A stretch of 64,000 bases of DNA from Dermacentor variabilis (Eukaryota > Arthropoda > Arachnida > Ixodida > Ixodidae), in the NCBI RefSeq assembly GCF_050947875.1, contig NC_134573.1, positions 31,580,115 through 31,644,114 of the forward strand, read 5' to 3'. Position numbers and translations under genes: made by a program. A model generated the notes under the pieces. That model was given only the letters and a program-made list of their open reading frames with translations. It searched no databases and was not told where the DNA came from. Positions within the stretch are counted from its first letter, which is position 1. Each line of letters begins with the position of its first letter. Shown piece by piece: positions 12,101-20,807 of this stretch.

Positions 12101-14863
12101 TCTTTAGTTTGGCTCAAGTTACGTGGAACACTCTGTATACTAAATTAACACTTCAGAACTTTTCAAGGCAAAGGTAGTCGTGAAAGAAAAAGTGGGCTGC
12201 TTAAATAGGATGAAGCTCAAAAAAAGGGGGGGGAGAGAAAATCCCCCATACAGCTTCCTTGAAGAAAAAAAAAGTACTGCAGTAAAAGAAAGATCATTTT
12301 GGTTCATGTACTCAACAATATACCACCATTTTTTGGGACAGTTATAGAGCTACCCAGGAGGCAAGCACATGGCAACACAAGGTTAAATTAATCTGGAAGT
12401 TGCTGTACTGTATCCTGCTAACGTTTATTGCATGCACTTCGACTTGCCAGTTCTGCCTGATGCCTACATCTGCTAGCTTCCTGGTCAGCCGTCAGCAAAG
12501 CGACTGCTCTGTAAATGTAGCCCTGATCTAAATTTGCCTTCCCTTCTCCCATAAGCACAAACATTAAAAAAACAAAAAAGAAAAAAAAAACAGAAGCACT
12601 TACCCGACTGCTCTGTTGTGTCAACACCAGACAGAGCTTCTGCTCTTTTCACTCGTCTCGTAGCCTTGTCATAAGTGCCTTTGAACAAAGAACAAATATT
12701 TCAATACAGATTATAACAGACACTAGAACAAGCAAGCTGCTAAGCTGTGCAGGCAACATTCTGCAACAGACAAATGTCATGAACAAGAAATTTGTGACCA
12801 CTGAAAATGCCCACAGCAAACTGCAGACATTGTGCACAAGGTTGCACAGCTATGATGACATCAAAGTATCAGTGGTACAAATTAACATAACACAGGAACT
12901 GAAGAATGACACTAAAGGATTAGTTTGCCATTTTTTTTATTCTTTGCAAGTTTTCAGTTCCACAGTGCCCACAGCCAATGTTATGACACATCAGACTGTC
13001 ATGCCCCTGAGAATATCTTAATAAAGAAATAGCCAGTTAATACATGTCCCTTTCACAATGCAAAAATGCAGATTGCATTTGCTATAACTTAGAATGGAAA
13101 CATCCAAATGGCAAAGAGGTTCAAGCCTCTAGGTGCACTGTTTATAAATTTAGATGTTAAACAAGCTTTGAAATTTCTAAGCTCGTTTTACACCTGAAAG
13201 CTATTGGTCAAAAATGACAAGAGTGAATGGACTGCACAAAAATGCGCTGTTAATATTCAAGCCATTGCTAATTATAAGGCTACAGGCACTGCAAGCTAGA
13301 CAGGAGAAAATTGTTCATAAGAAGACACCACAAAGGCTTGTTTAATTTTCTGGACATGCAACAACGGCGCTTGCTAACAATAATTACGACTTTATTTTAT
13401 TTATTATATATTTATTATTTACACGACTTCATCATACATAAACCTTAAAACAAATTTAAGGGGGGCACGACAGAACTGTGTTCGTCCCAACCACCGTGGT
13501 CTTAAAGGGACACTAAAGAGAAAAATTATTTCTTCTGCATCAGTAAATTACTCATCAGCATACACAAAGAAAAGTAAGTGCATGTTCTTCAGAGTTCAGT
13601 TGAACTAAACTAGTATTCATAACGCCCAACATCCAAGTAGCAAAGCTAAGTAATGACACAATGTTTTATTTGTTCTAATTGTCAAGATGTCAATTAGGTA
13701 AATGCCATCAGAACAGCCTGTTTCCAGCAAGGAACGCATTATGTGCTTATTCTTTCTAGCAATGAGCGCCCCCCCTCCCCCATAATATATGAAAAAGATA
13801 ATGTGCATGCATTTGCACGGCCTTGAAACTGTCTTGGGTAAGCAAGCTGTCAATTTCCTCCCTTCTGTTGCTTCCGAGCTCCGATATTTATTTATAACAC
13901 AAATATTCTTTCCACAATGCACCAACAGCTCCCGATTATTATTAAATACCAATACAAAAGAAATCCACAACTCTGAGTGGTGAGCCTGCGACGAACAGTT
14001 TACTGTTCTGCTGAGACTGTTGGATGGCACTGCAACCTTTTGAACTGGGTGCGCAGACACATGGTATGAACTGGGGAGGAAGAGTTAACTTGTGACACAG
14101 GTGTGGATGGTAATGTAAATGATAAAAAAAGCACTGTGTGATATATTTTGCAACGACCAGCAAGAGACGGTAGAGTACAAACAGTATTGTTCGATATCAT
14201 TTTAATATTATGCGATGAACTTTCTTGAAATGAATCCCGTATTGATGCAGAACATTCAAGCTTTGATATAATTAATTAGTTATATAAGAGATGCTTCAAT
14301 GAATAAACGATATGGAAAAACTGCGACGAACATATCCAACCAAATGGTTTGTCATTTACAATGTATGCTATGTGCACATCCCAAGTTAGGTTAGCGGTGA
14401 TATGTGCGCCAAGATGTTTGTACGAAGATGTATGTTCCTGTAATGTTATTTAGAAGATAAACAGGCATTGTGTTAGTAGATCTAGACACGCACAAATTTG
14501 ACTTAGTAATGTCTAATTCCAGTGTGTCAAAAATTGAGAACTGTGTGACCTATTACAGATCATTTCAGTCTTATATTTAATCTCACGTGTCCAAAGCAAT
14601 ACCAAAAAATACTAAAGCAAGCAAAAGGCAGATTATGTTATGAATGTAGTCACTTACTGCACCTCGCCATCACAACGACGGGATAAGTCCCCCAATCTTG
14701 CTGTGGCGCAACTTGGTTCTTTTATCATGCTCTTTACTTCTGACCCCTTGACACATTGGGGCCGGAAGCAAAGGTCTTCATTTTCTTCTAGCCATGATGT
14801 TGGCACAACTGCCAAGCAGTCGTTCTCTTCGGGGAATTTCACCACCCTATATGGTTTTGGCAT
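1..14863 (-). CDS. DUF4806-domain protein, six coding exons, 3' end outside window
   Basis: This is a split gene on the minus strand, read as exons 14863-14658, 12678-12604, 11512-11438, 9663-9583, 4988-4723 and 150-1. Each internal border has AG before and GT after the exon. The first part matches the usual N-terminus of DUF4806 proteins (VVKFPEEND, VVPTSWLEE, then DWGTYPVVV and TYDKATRR). A short acidic linker follows, then a coiled coil, then the DUF4806 core (LEELEAAEAA, LLQIGGMSLREV, GRKGKRAF). About 284 residues lie inside the window. The molecular function of the family is unknown to me; the coiled coil suggests oligomerisation. Exon 2 carries a one-base frameshift at a four-base homopolymer, so this copy is either mutated or affected by a sequence error. 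The gene lies head to head with the transposase-like gene at 18.7 kb. Confidence 0.8.
1004..1914. mobile_element. Non-autonomous DNA transposon with terminal inverted repeats, TA-flanked
   Basis: CCGCATTTACTCGCATAATG starts at 1006. Its near-perfect inverse (CATTATGCAAGTAAATGCGG) ends at 1912, and both ends are flanked by TA. Just inside each end, a second inverted motif (CGCGTAATGAT.GCAC) is repeated in the opposite sense, giving doubled termini. No transposase frame lies inside the 0.9 kb. TA duplication with TIRs fits the Tc1/mariner-pogo superfamily, but that placement is an inference. Confidence 0.6.
2072..3108 (+). mobile_element. Penelope-like retroelement remnant with inverted termini
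   Basis: About 220 bases at 2072-2292 reappear as an inverted, diverged copy at about 2886-3108. Both include a segment ending TTTTCAGTGCGCTGTTCCT and one reading CCTTGCAGG. Between the arms lies a decayed GIY-YIG endonuclease segment in plus orientation. Penelope-like elements are known for GIY-YIG domains at the C-terminus of their reverse transcriptase and for terminal repeats that may be inverted. The reverse transcriptase itself is missing, so this is an internally deleted copy. Confidence 0.65.
2510..2882 (+). pseudogene. GIY-YIG endonuclease fragment of a Penelope-like element
   Basis: The frame reads YSIPLRCGQVYMGQ, VPMREHQNGLKG, CSSHLAMHCRDYGCTAEFAM, then an in-frame TAG at about 2735. 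It resumes as ISRHPDQLTC and EAYRIQKAGPECISQPSIAV. These match in order the GIY (YSI), YIG (YMG), R-x-x-EH and E-A-Y-x-I positions of GIY-YIG domains in Penelope-like elements. The domain would nick target DNA during retrotransposition. One internal stop and the missing reverse transcriptase make it a pseudogene. Confidence 0.65.
4406..4546 (+). mobile_element. Degenerate tRNA-derived SINE (Ruka-like)
   Basis: The stretch has the layout of tick tRNA-derived SINEs: an A-box-like GGTAGCTTAGTGGC, about 30 bases later a degraded B box (CACATTTGACCC), then a tail resembling TTTAGATGGATGCTAAAGAA. Similarity to the Ruka family is recalled, not computed. Both boxes carry substitutions, so it is an old copy. 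Confidence 0.55.
4723..4988 (-). CDS. DUF4806 gene, exon 6 (coiled coil and start of DUF4806 core)
   Basis: This 266-base exon starts after TTCTTGTGTTTCAG. It first encodes a heptad-rich coiled coil (LRVLRVQLEVRQQNRELHHE, then LQQLRHEVRDMPERLHEIE). A proline-rich stretch follows, then the start of the DUF4806 core (SLEELEAAEAAVGDEAVAAT). It ends in phase 0 at a GTTTGT donor, and exon 7 starts in phase 0. The open frame continues past the donor into the intron, but that tail has no family similarity. Confidence 0.75.
6937..6969. repeat. Perfect GC-rich hairpin, 15-bp arms
   Basis: GAGGCCGGGCCGCAT (6937-6951), the 3-base loop ATA, then ATGCGGCCCGGCCTC (6955-6969): every base pairs. It stands out from the AT-rich intron. 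Its role is unknown. It could be the end of a palindromic transposon or an extrudable cruciform. Confidence 0.8.
7999..8642. mobile_element. Foldback / MITE-like element with long inverted arms
   Basis: The left arm at about 7999-8155 (GTGTGGTTCAAGGCTAG, GAAATTAGC, AATAAGCAGTGTGGC, GGCTTCTTCTAGAAGT, GCAGATTTTC, in that order) recurs as a diverged inverse at about 8480-8642. The central loop of about 320 bases has no recognisable gene. Long diverged arms without a coding core are typical of non-autonomous foldback elements. The exact ends and target duplication could not be fixed. Confidence 0.55.
9583..9663 (-). CDS. DUF4806 gene, exon 5
   Basis: This 81-base exon is flanked by acceptor TTTTTGCTCCTCAG and consensus donor GTGAGT. 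It encodes LAAPAHESIADTSLEPVGNG followed by GPEEMM, another linker segment. The phase is again one base into a codon on both sides, so exons 3-5 could each be skipped without a frame change. Confidence 0.65.
9664..11437 (-). other. Intron 4 of the DUF4806 gene
   Basis: Intron of about 1.8 kb. The 192-codon minus-strand frame at 10309-9731 has no recognisable motif and no support from splice or family evidence. Nothing else stands out. Confidence 0.55.
11438..11512 (-). CDS. DUF4806 gene, exon 4
   Basis: This 75-base exon lies between acceptor AAATCTTCAG and donor GTAAGC. It encodes an acidic linker (NDACHGDDDEDAAASPRL) that is probably disordered and joins the N-terminal module to the coiled coil. 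Its phase matches exons 3 and 5. On sequence alone it is low complexity, so the call rests on splice sites, phase and position. Confidence 0.6.
11554..12135. mobile_element. Near-palindromic MITE in intron 3
   Basis: The left end CAGGGTGTTTCACATAACTT (11554) is matched by the inverse of the right end (CAGAGTGTTCCACGTAACTT, ending at 12135). Matching continues inward almost to the centre near 11845, for example CCCGATACAGCTTTCTGTTG against its inverse near 11945. The whole 0.58 kb is therefore one long imperfect palindrome. There is no coding capacity. Ends of the CAGGGTGTTTC type are common in arthropod MITEs. It lies between coding exons 4 and 3. Confidence 0.65.
12604..12678 (-). CDS. DUF4806 gene, exon 3
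   Basis: This 75-base exon is bounded by acceptor TTGTTCAAAG and donor GTAAGTG. It reads TYDKATRRVKRAEALSGVDT and ends with an acidic, polar tail. The conserved 'TY.KA...L/VK.AE' block at the end of the DUF4806 N-terminal module is clear. It enters and leaves one base into a codon, like its neighbours. Confidence 0.75.
14658..14863 (-). CDS. DUF4806 gene, exon 2 (start codon; frameshifted)
   Basis: The acceptor TTTGTCTATGCAG|G lies directly before ATG at 14863. The donor is GTAAGTG at 14657. The first frame gives MPKPYRVVKFPEEND and VVPTSWLEENEDLC, which matches the family's N-terminal segment. After the codons for SMIK the family similarity continues only in another frame (QQDWGTYPVVVMARC). 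The switch coincides with the T4 run (A4 on the coding strand) at 14720-14723. With one A fewer, the exon would end one base into a codon, exactly the phase exon 3 needs. Without that correction the junction with exon 3 creates an immediate stop. Confidence 0.75.
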
Positions 14864-17567
14864 CCTGCATAGACAAAGCAGTTGAGGAGGTGGCCAGAAG
14901 GTTGTACCGATTTCATTCACTCATAAAGCACTGCGCGAGTCAAAATTCAGGCCAAGAATGCTGCTGCAACAACACTCAGGCTAGAACTTTTTAGTAAGAA
15001 TTCAATATCTAATGAGATGAGGAACTGAGGGGACCAATCTTTTGTTACAACTATATGAAACCAGCAGACAATAAAGCAAAGAAATGGAAAGGAAGAAAGC
15101 ATAAAAGTAATTGTGAATTTTAATTTAAATGGAGAAATTATAAGGAAAAGGGAAATGAGCGTGGAAAGAAGGCAACTGGACAATGTTGGAAACGAACCCA
15201 CCAGCTCCCACATACACTGCTGTAACATTTGTGCTGTGGCAATTATCCTCCCACCCACTTATTTTGGCACTTGCTCTTGTGTACAAAATCTGGCAATGGA
15301 GTTTAGCCAGCACCGTTTCAGGTCATGGCAGCAGACGAAGCATATGCTGTTTTAACCACAGGAACCATTCAGTAAAAGAAACTTAGGAGCAGGCACCTGG
15401 TAATGCAGATGTGGTTTCGGCTGCCATCAGCAGCAAGTTGCCTTTTCATCAACATTAATTTCTCATAATACTTATTCATCTAAATTAAAACAAGAGCCAT
15501 TTGTCTGTTGGATTCATTATGTTCTGCGAGGAAACAGACCATGCAGGTATCAGTCATGGGAGCAATATTTGTAAAGGAGGTGCTTCGTAATCCCTCGCTG
15601 GTGAAATAGTGAATAGGCATCTCCATATATCAACCCACGAGTTCCTAGAGAAATCCCCTGTACTGCAGACTCCTTACCCCGAGTGAGTCCTCAAAGCAGA
15701 CATAGCACACTCCCAATTTCATATACATTGAAGTTGATAATAAGTACCATCACAGCAGCAGAAAATTACTGAGCAACTATAGAATGCAAACTAGGCTTGC
15801 CTTAGGCTAGAAGATGGTGCAACACCTTATTCTGAACACAATAGGCAATTTGAATCGGAAGGCAGCTACACTAAAATGCTGTTCTCAGAACAAAATAAAT
15901 TTGTTAACTGACCCATCTTTGCATTTCTTTTATGAAAAAAAGACAATGCACCATTGTCTGCCTAAGCAGATCCCTCTATTGAAGTGCGACTTTTTCAAGA
16001 TCTGAAATGCTTTGCTATGCATGTTAACAAGCCATAGTATGACAGATAATCCTTGTTACTCTGACAGACAAGTGCAGCCAAGCTAGGTCTGGAACAGAAT
16101 CCAATTTCTGAATTAGACTTTGGGAAAAAGTAAATTAAATTCAGAAGTCAGGCTCTAATTGCAGAACAATGGCCAGCGCCTCATTTGAACACCCCACACA
16201 CTTGATGCAGAAATCTATTGTGCTAATGACCTTTTGGTGGCGAGTTTTTGTTGTGCAGGAAAGCGAAGTAGCCAGTTTTGCAAAGTGTTCATGGTGTATT
16301 ATCCACATTCCGCGAACTGGTCTTTCAAATGGATTTCCACTGTATGTTCCATACTTGTAATGAAATGTAACAGTGAATGCAATGAAAAGACATGTCTGGT
16401 TTGTAAAGGACGAAAATCGCCTGTGTGGAAGCGCGACTGTCCCGAAGAAGAAATTGGTGTGCAAATTGGGTACAGAACCACTTCTACTGATGCAAGCCAC
16501 TTTATAAACTTGCTGCGAAGCGGGTTGACACTACTGCAAATTATCTCGCAATTTTTGCCTAAGGATGCTGGCAAGACATCAGCACCTTGTCTAGCGTGCC
16601 AATGTTCGCATACATTTGCCACGAGTATAAGGAGCCATTCTACACCTAGTCTCCGTGTCGAGTACGGGGCACGCTGCAATTTTGATTTTTTTTTCTTCTA
16701 TGCAGTGAATCTGTTTTAGAGGTTTTGCTAAAGGGTCCATTGGATTCCACAAGCCGTCCGCTATTTTGAAGCGCCGTTTGATTAACATAATCGATCCACG
16801 GCATAAGGCTGGAGGTTTCTGTGCACGCATGCGAAATCGGCCGTTTTATTAGGCACGTATCCTTTTGCACGACGTACATTCTCGTCTCCCATGAAGAATA
16901 CAGCTAGCGGAAGCTGGTGAACATGTTTGCTCTAAGTTGTGAACAACACGTGGCTGAAGCGAAATGATACACTCCGACCTCATTTTGTGGCACTAAACCA
17001 TACCACTCGTACGGGACGAACAAGGATCACTAAAGAAGACTTTTAGATAATTTTTCAGCCGCATTACTGTTCGCATAGAATTCACGTGGCTTTTTTTTTC
17101 TTAGCACCACCGCAGGAGCAGCGTCGGAATTCCTCGTGATACGACTCATTTATTTCCTGGCCGGCACGGTTGCGTGTGGACTCTGCTGCCCTAAAAGATG
17201 CCAGAGATGACATGTGGCCGGGTGACATTCGCAGATCCCTGACAGACCTCATGCAAGATCTGCTGTAGCTATTTTGCGCAAGTTGTGCATGAATTATACG
17301 CTTAGTGTCTTTCTGCGCTTCAAAAGAGCGCTCTACTCAATGCCATTCCGGAGTATAGCACATGTGCGCATGATCAGAGCTCATCTCGATATCACATAGT
17401 ACGCGACCGATCACCTGGCCACACGTGCGCTGGCTGCATTGGGCACGTGCCGTTAACTACGCACATACTCGCACACGACGTTGACCCGTAGATGAGAATG
17501 CATATAAGGTACAATCCCGACACGAAAAACCTCGTACGAAAAAAAAGAAAAAGAAATGCGTACTCAC

Positions 17568-17650
17568 GTGCACGTTGGGAACAAGGAAGACTGTCGATGG
17601 CGATGGCGCGACGATGTATCCCGCAGCTCTGGACGATAGACGATAGGAGA
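17568..17650 (-). other. Untranslated first exon of the DUF4806 gene
   Basis: Downstream of the TATA box, the minus strand runs without any ATG to CAACGTGCAC followed by GTGAGTACG, a near-consensus splice donor (intron starts at 17567). The first coding exon begins with an acceptor (TTTGTCTATGCAG) one base before its ATG, so an upstream non-coding exon is required. This is the best candidate. The joining intron would be about 2.7 kb. Confidence 0.5.
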
Positions 17651-17690
17651 GAGAAAACCGAGGAACCGACGTTCTTTTATAGCCGCGAAA
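17640..17690 (-). promoter_or_regulatory. TATA-box promoter of the DUF4806 gene
   Basis: On the minus strand, CTATAAAAG lies at 17682-17674. A pyrimidine-rich stretch with a plausible initiator (TCCTATC) follows about 25-30 bp downstream, near 17645-17652. The next downstream feature is an exon-like stretch without ATG ending in a very good donor, which fits a TATA-driven promoter of the minus-strand gene. The exact transcription start is inferred. Confidence 0.55.
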
Positions 17691-18688
17691 TTTCTTGGCT
17701 TCACTATGCGCCACCTCTCGAATTGCCAGTCCAAAAGTGCATTATTACTTCATGAATTACGGCTCGTCATACGCAATGAAAACAAGCGCACCGGGAAGTG
17801 TGTTCGAGTCACGTGGGTCGCACCAGAATCAGAGAACGACAAAAACAAAAAGAAGTGTAATAATCATTGTTTTAATCCGATCCACAATCCAGCTATCCGT
17901 GGCGGCTTCGCTACGGTTCGTATCTGATGTAGGTGAATCGAACGCACCTAAGGTACGTTCGATTCACCTGCACCAGTTCGCAAAGTGCTGCACCTCGCCA
18001 TTCGTTACAAAAGGTGCAGGAAAAGCGCAGAGCTGATTCACGATTATATTGCGCCCTCTCTACGCTCTCTATTGTCGGCGCCGGCTTCGTGCAGACCACA
18101 GCCTATTCTTACACCGTGGTGCAGACGTACAGGTGGTGGTATACAAACTTTATTTAGCAGACGTACAGGTGCGAAGCAGCGGCGCAGCAGACGACATAGC
18201 CCATATGCGCAAGCGCCGTTAAAAGCCCGCATACGTGCATCTGCCGTGTCCACGCAAGCGCGGGTGTATGAGCGCCTCAGAAGCTGATCATACCAGAAGT
18301 TCAGGATCTTTCAAACTTACGCACTCTGTACACATTAGTCGGACAGAACGCCTGCACCGCGTCTGCACCGCGTCTGCACCTTGTCATTCATTGCGAGTGT
18401 CGCGCTGTGCCTGCAGCGCAGAAATGGAGCTCCGAACTTCTCGCGAATCGATGTGAACTGGTTTTTAGTGGTGCGGGCGAATCAAACGAACCGTTAACAC
18501 GAACAGACGAAAGTCCGTTCGATTCTATTTGGCTCATGTGCTAGCTGCTCGGCTGTTCCTTGCTGTGACTGACTGACTGCCCCACTGCGCTGCTGCTGTG
18601 CACGCCTTCGCCTCGCTGTCGTTTTGCGTTTTTTGGCACGGGTTGCAGCGTTGCGGCTTGGGCTTCTGACTCGTCTCTTTCGCACACC
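17691..18688. other. Divergent intergenic interval between the DUF4806 and transposase-like genes
   Basis: About 1 kb separates the two head-to-head genes. It is more GC-rich than the flanking introns. It holds the palindrome at 17931-17969, related GAATCRAACG-type motifs near 18478 and 18512 (inverse), a repeated GCAGACGTACAGGTG (near 18122 and 18158) and a short GTCTGCACCGC tandem near 18360. No TATA box is evident for the plus-strand gene. It may act as a two-way promoter. Confidence 0.45.
17931..17969. repeat. 39-bp palindrome between divergent genes
   Basis: AGGTGAATCGAACG (17931-17944) and CGTTCGATTCACCT (17956-17969) are perfect inverses. The 11-base spacer contains its own ACCTAAGGT palindrome, so only one base pair is mismatched over the whole length. 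It could be a dimeric protein-binding site, a cruciform or a transposon end. Confidence 0.75.
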
Positions 18689-20807
18689 ATGTCTTCCAAG
18701 TGGAGAAAATGTAGAGTCGTAAGAAAGGAATACGACAATATACTGAATGAACTAGGACTCGCGCGGCTTGTTGCTGGGCCTTCATCGGTTTCCCTGTCCA
18801 ACGACAGAGCTGCAAGCACCACCTTTACGGACAGTGCTCGCGTAGCGCCACTTTCGCCTCCGAAGCTGGGAAGCAGCAGGCAATCGGGAAATTCAATTTC
18901 GACGGACGACGGGGGTGAGCCTCCACTCAAACTTGAAAGAGCAGTCGGGAAGCGAAGCCTTAGTCAGCAGCGTCTGCGGACAAGGTGCACATTTTGTTGA
19001 AGAATTCCAATCAGAAATTGTGGATATGTCTTCACGTGAGCACAGCGACTCTGATAGTAGCTCAAGTGACAATCAAATCTCAAGCAAATCTTGGGATGAG
19101 CCTGATGACTTTGTTGCTTCAGACAGCTGCACGGGGCCAGATGAGGGAACAGCGCTCACTTGTAGCGTAGCGCTGTCTCGTGTATCTCCTGAACAAATGA
19201 CAGCAAGTGAAGAGTTTGCTGTCATTGCTTCCAAACATAATATGACTCATGCATGCATTAACGATGTCCTCGATTTCTGCCGTCGAAGAGGCTTCTGTGA
19301 CCTTCCAAGGGATGCTAGGACAGTTTTGAGAACTGAGCGCAAAGCTCAGGTGGAGCAAAATGGGTCTTTTGTGCACTTTGGCCTTGCAGCCGGAATTCGT
19401 CAAGTGTTGCCGCCGGGGCAAGTAGTTCCAAGTGAACTGAAGCTACAGGGCAACATCGATGGAGTCCCTCTTTACAGAAGTAGCCAGCTTGCCTTTTGGC
19501 CCATTTTGTGCCTCATTACAAACGTGGAGGCATCACCACCATTTGTTGTAAGTGTGTATTGTGGTGCAGGGAAGCCACCATCTCTGCAGGATTATCTAGA
19601 GCCGTTTGTGCGAGAGGTCTCGGAGCTTGCGTCTGAAGGGTTAAGCATAGGAGATGTTCGAGTACAGGTGAGCATTGAAGCCATGGTGTGCGATGCTCCA
19701 GCAAGGAGCTACGTGAAATGTATTGTTGGCCACACTGGCTATTATGCGTGTGAGCGATGCAACCAAAAAGGGCGGCACATTGAAAACAGGGTCACATTTC
19801 CCAAACTGCACGCACCAACACGAACGAATGCATCATTTCGATCTCAAAAGAACAAGCGCCACCATTCTGGTTTTTCACCATTCCTATCGCTTGATGTTGA
19901 CATGATTGCATTTTTCCCATCTGAATACATGCACCTCGTTTGCCTGGGAGTCATGCGACGACTCTTAAAGAATTGGGTATGCCAAGGCCACAGTAATAGA
20001 TTGAGCAGACTGCAACGTTGCCAACTAAATGAAAGCCTGCGAGAGGCATCCAAAGCATTTCCAACATATTTCCAGCGAAAGACAAGGGGTACAGAAGAAC
20101 TTGATCGTTGGAAGGCAACAGAGTTTCGAACATTCCTCCTTTATGTGGGGCCTGTTGTCCTAAAGCCCCTTCTGCCTCCATCACACTACAAACATTTTCT
20201 CATGTTTCATGTAGCTATCAGAATTTTAGCATCACCTCAGTACTACTGTGAATACAATGATTTTGCCAAAGATGTGCTGAGGTATTTTGTTCAAGAGTTT
20301 AGTGAGCTATACGGAAGAAACCAGCTTGTGTACAATGTGCACTCACTAATTCATCTTGCTGACCAGTGCCGGGACCATGGCCCATTGGATCAGTTTAGTG
20401 CATTCCCTTTTGAAAGCTACCTTGGACGAATGAAGAAGTTGCTGCGATCCTAAAACAAGCCACTTTCACAGCTAAGTAGGAGAATCTCTGAACTTAGGCA
20501 CTCGACCAAGAACCAAGTCGAGCAGAAACTGCAACATGTGAAGCCTGGGGACTGCTTCCTGATTGACAGTGCTCCTGTGGTTGTTCTGGAAATAATGGGA
20601 GACTACTTCAAGGGAGGGATTTTACCAAATGCCAGGGACTTTTTCAAACTTCCACTCAAGTCATCTCAGTTGAATATTTGGCGCTGCAACACCTTAAGTA
20701 ATAGAACTAAGGTCTGGCCTCTTGATGAGCTCCGGAATACTGCTCAGTGCCTGAGGCTTAACTACAAGCAAGGACATGTTGTTGTTCCTATTTTGCACTT
20801 TCACTGA
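18689..20807 (+). pseudogene. Tnp2/EnSpm-like transposase-domain protein, one frameshift and one stop
   Basis: The start ATG (CACACCATGTC) opens a frame of about 75 codons (MSSKWRKCRVVRKEYDNILN...). After the G5 run at 18911-18915 the better frame is another one (ALVSSVCGQGAHFVEEFQ), which runs to TAA at 20451-20453. The same frame then continues at once with NKPLSQLSRRISELRHSTKN to a stop at 20807, so TAA is a point stop. Family signatures are CDAPARSYVKC, GHTGYYACERCNQKG, FFPSEYMHLVCLGVMRRLL, HSLIHLADQC with GPLDQFSAFPFESYLGRMKK, and a C-terminal VWPLDEL. These characterise transposase-domain proteins of animal EnSpm/CACTA-type elements. Total length would be about 700 residues. With only two lesions it is either recently dead or affected by sequence error. 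Confidence 0.75.

Larger units (their letters stand above)
12136..17567 (-). other. Introns 3 (part), 2 and 1 of the DUF4806 gene
   Basis: Apart from exons 12678-12604 and 14863-14658, this is non-coding. A stretch from about 13497 starts AAAGGGACACTAAAGAG and recurs loosely at 10475 and 23868, probably a common diverged repeat. The open frames on both strands at 16141-16719 show no family resemblance. Confidence 0.45.

Noticed and set aside
16141..16719. Overlapping long frames on both strands with several cysteines
   Set aside because: I could not match either strand to a family. The cysteine spacing is irregular and no splice signals frame it.
18913..18970. Short intron explaining the frame change of the transposase-like gene (GTGAGC donor at 18915)
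   Set aside because: The next usable AG acceptors are less than about 65 bases away with no polypyrimidine tract. A one-base change in the G5 run is simpler.
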